Source: Hornefia butyriciproducens (GTDB taxonomy: Bacteria > Bacillota > Clostridia > Peptostreptococcales > Anaerovoracaceae). From it: DNA of 64,000 nt. Below the pieces are notes generated by a model. It was not told the origin of the DNA and made no database searches. It worked only from the letters and a program-made list of their open reading frames with translations. The stretch is from the NCBI RefSeq assembly GCF_009695915.1, contig NZ_VUMZ01000009.1:1-64000 (forward strand), read 5' to 3'. The translations under genes and the position numbers were made by a program. Positions 62,392 to 64,000 of this stretch are shown piece by piece (within the stretch, counting starts at the first letter, position 1; each line of letters starts with the position of its first letter).

Positions 62392-62420
62392 TTGCTTTTT
62401 GTTCAGCACTGTTGTAGAAT
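62392..62420 (+). promoter_or_regulatory. Promoter of the thiolase gene
   Basis: TTGCTT at 62392-62397 and TAGAAT at 62415-62420 are 17 bp apart, 77 bp before the start codon. Confidence 0.7.
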
Positions 62421-62496
62421 GAAAGTGACAAAGATTTAACAAAATCCTGATTGAATTGCCAAATGGCTTTTTAAATAACAAGGAGGTACACTTAAT

Positions 62497-63684
62497 ATGA
62501 AAGATGTAGTAATCGTAGGCGCTGCGAGAACAGCGATCGGAACCTTTGGCGGAACTCTGAAGGACGTTCCCGCAAGAACTCTTGGTGCCGTTGTAATTAA
62601 AGAAGCAATTAAAAGAGCAGGCATCGAGGCGGATCAGGTGGAAGAAGTCATCATGGGCGACGTGCTTCAGGGCGGCCTCGGCCAGAACGTTGCGAGACAG
62701 ATGTCGTTGGATGCGGGAGTTCCCAAGGAAGTACCTGCGATGACAATCAATAAGGTCTGCGGATCCGGACTGAGAGCAGTTGAACTGGCGGCTCAGATCA
62801 TCAAGGCCGGCGATGCTGACATCATCGTTGCCGGCGGAGCGGAGAATATGTCCGCGACTGCTTATGCACTTCCGAAGGCAAGATGGGGAGCCAGAATGTT
62901 CGACGGAAAGATGGTCGACATGATGGTCAACGACGGTCTGTGGGATGCGTTCAACAACTATCACATGGGTATGACCGCCGAGAACGTTGCGGAGCAGTGG
63001 GGACTGACCAGAGAAGAGCTGGACGAGTTCTCACTGAAATCCCAGCAGAAGGCAGAGGCCGCGATTAAGGGCGGCAAGTTCAAGGACGAGATCGTTCCGG
63101 TTGAGGTTCCGCAGAGAAAGGGCGATCCGATCGTCTTCGACACTGACGAGCATCCCAAGTTCGGTTCCACAATTGAGAAGATGGCCAAACTGAAGCCGGC
63201 GTTTAAGAAGGACGGCGGAATCGTTACAGCGGCCAACGCTTCCGGAATCAACGATTCCGGCGCTGCAGTCGTCGTTATGTCCGCGGACAAAGCCAAGGAG
63301 CTGGGCCTGAAGCCGCTGGTCAAGATCGTAAGCTATGCTTCCGCAGGCGTCGATCCGAAGATCATGGGTGTCGGACCGGTTCCGGCTTCCAAGAAGGCTC
63401 TGGAGAAGGCAGGCCTGTCCATCGCGGATATGGATCTGTACGAGGCAAACGAAGCGTTTGCGGCGCAGTCTGTAGCGGTTGGCAAGGAACTGGGATTCGA
63501 TCCTGAGAAACTGAATGTAAACGGCGGCGCAATCGCGCTCGGCCACCCGATCGGAGCTTCCGGCTGCAGAATTCTGATCACTCTGATCTATGAGATGCTG
63601 AGAAGAGACGATGCGAACAAAGGACTGGCGACGCTCTGCATCGGCGGCGGCATGGGAACCGCAGTCGTTGTCGAGAAGTGCTGA
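62497..63684 (+). CDS. thlA: Acetyl-CoA acetyltransferase (biosynthetic thiolase)
   Basis: A 395-residue thiolase that condenses two acetyl-CoA to acetoacetyl-CoA, the entry to butyrate formation. The catalytic Cys88 is in [12 protein letters not shown]; the other active-site motifs are [18 protein letters not shown] and CIGGGMG. Length is normal. AAGGAGG precedes ATG 62497. Codon choice differs from neighbours (many AGA, few CGG; AAG and GTT frequent), as expected for a strongly expressed gene. It stands alone, closed by a terminator; the rest of a butyrate operon is not here. Confidence 0.95.
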   Translation: MKDVVIVGAARTAIGTFGGTLKDVPARTLGAVVIKEAIKRAGIEADQVEEVIMGDVLQGGLGQNVARQMSLDAGVPKEVPAMTINKVCGSGLRAVELAAQIIKAGDADIIVAGGAENMSATAYALPKARWGARMFDGKMVDMMVNDGLWDAFNNYHMGMTAENVAEQWGLTREELDEFSLKSQQKAEAAIKGGKFKDEIVPVEVPQRKGDPIVFDTDEHPKFGSTIEKMAKLKPAFKKDGGIVTAANASGINDSGAAVVVMSADKAKELGLKPLVKIVSYASAGVDPKIMGVGPVPASKKALEKAGLSIADMDLYEANEAFAAQSVAVGKELGFDPEKLNVNGGAIALGHPIGASGCRILITLIYEMLRRDDANKGLATLCIGGGMGTAVVVEKC

Positions 63685-63788
63685 CCCGGATCATACTGAT
63701 CGCGCGGCGGCGTCCGCACAGTTGTATCCGTAAACCTTTGTTGTCACAAAGAACTTAAAATCCCTGCCCGCGCTGCCGGGCGGGACAC

Positions 63789-63813
63789 AGCCCTGCTGAC
63801 GCGGGGCTTTTTT
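63789..63813 (+). terminator. Intrinsic terminator after the thiolase gene
   Basis: AGCCCTGC and GCGGGGCT form an 8-bp stem (one G-U) over TGAC, followed by a run of six T. Confidence 0.85.
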
Positions 63814-63886
63814 ATGCGGCCGTTCATCGACATTCACCGTAAACTGTGGTAAAATGAGGCAGGGAGCAAAAGGTGAGGAGAAGAAT

Positions 63887-64000
63887 ATGACTGGGAAAAA
63901 GCTGACGTTGATTATTGTGTTGCTGTTCGCTCTGACGATCGCGGTCGGAACGCTGGGGGGATATCGGTTCTGGCAGGACAGCCGGAGGGAGCCTGTGATT
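63887..64000 (+). CDS. Membrane-anchored or secreted protein, N-terminus only
   Basis: The first 38 codons of a gene that runs off the window. MTGKKLTLIIVLLFALTIAV forms a single hydrophobic N-terminal segment after two lysines: a signal peptide or anchor. The following GTLGGYRFWQDSRREPVI shows no domain I recognise. The start ATG 63887 has GGTGAGGAG upstream, and an extended -10 (TGGTAAAAT at 63847-63855) could be its promoter. Confidence 0.65.
   Translation, partial: MTGKKLTLIIVLLFALTIAVGTLGGYRFWQDSRREPVI

Overview
The window looks like the chromosome of a strictly anaerobic, fermentative member of the Clostridia (Bacillota), with roughly 50% G+C. The evidence is the gene content: [FeFe]-hydrogenase maturases (hydE, hydG, hydF), an oxygen-labile 4-hydroxybutyryl-CoA dehydratase, a 2-hydroxyacyl-CoA dehydratase activator, a biosynthetic thiolase, a FabK-type (not FabI) fatty acid synthesis operon, AzlCD, and membrane-anchored MurF-like and Ddl enzymes. 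Ribosome binding sites are strong GGAGG types, genes often overlap by 4-20 nt, and intrinsic terminators are common. I cannot name a species.

Layout. 1-4.7 kb is an accessory stretch: the edge of an IS30-type transposase, two adjacent RlaP/YcgL-type nucleotidyltransferases, then a 54-bp direct repeat (53/54 identical) on each side of a small XRE regulator with a decayed tail and an AlbA_2/HATPase protein. 4.8-10.2 kb holds a SWIM-SNF2 helicase, a HAD phosphatase and a pirin. 10.3-16.2 kb holds a small anchored protein and a fermentation cluster: a lipoprotein/dehydratase chimera, an HgdC-type activator, AbfD, an iron-dependent alcohol dehydrogenase and a cobalamin adenosyltransferase. A broken IS30 element follows at 16.45-17.2 kb. 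17.5-21.1 kb is a cell-wall operon (hydrolase, membrane MurF-like, Ddl). 21.3-34.4 kb is mostly transport and sugar metabolism: two MATE exporters, CorA, EamA with a divergent LysR, a MerR-methyltransferase-like regulator with an alpha-amylase, HisD with an APC permease, and an FGGY kinase.

34.4-39.1 kb is the hydrogenase maturation operon (TM1266-like regulator, hydE, hydG, hydF). Its promoter and about 180-nt leader resemble a cobalamin riboswitch ending in a terminator. 39.8-50.9 kb is one long fatty acid synthesis operon: acpP, accB, accC, accD, accA, fabH, fabK, a FabK-like paralogue, fabD, fabG, fabF, fabZ and a MarR gene. It starts at a near-consensus promoter followed by a 36-bp AT-rich palindrome, and the terminal MarR protein is the obvious candidate to bind it. 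The rest holds an RND exporter with a coiled-coil insertion, an AEC carrier, ThrH with a flavin reductase, AzlCD with a divergent LysR, a patatin, sirtuin-surE, thiolase, and the start of a membrane or secreted protein cut by the window edge.

How the parts fit. AbfD, the iron alcohol dehydrogenase and thiolase suit a crotonyl-CoA/butyrate-type fermentation; hydrogenase would dispose of the reductant. No hydrogenase structural gene, CRISPR array, tRNA or rRNA was seen. The least ordinary items are the chimera at 11.3 kb, the cobalamin-riboswitch-like leader on the hydrogenase maturation operon, the repeat-bounded XRE/AlbA_2 module, the FAS palindrome, and three intergenic blocks of degenerate GC-rich repeats.
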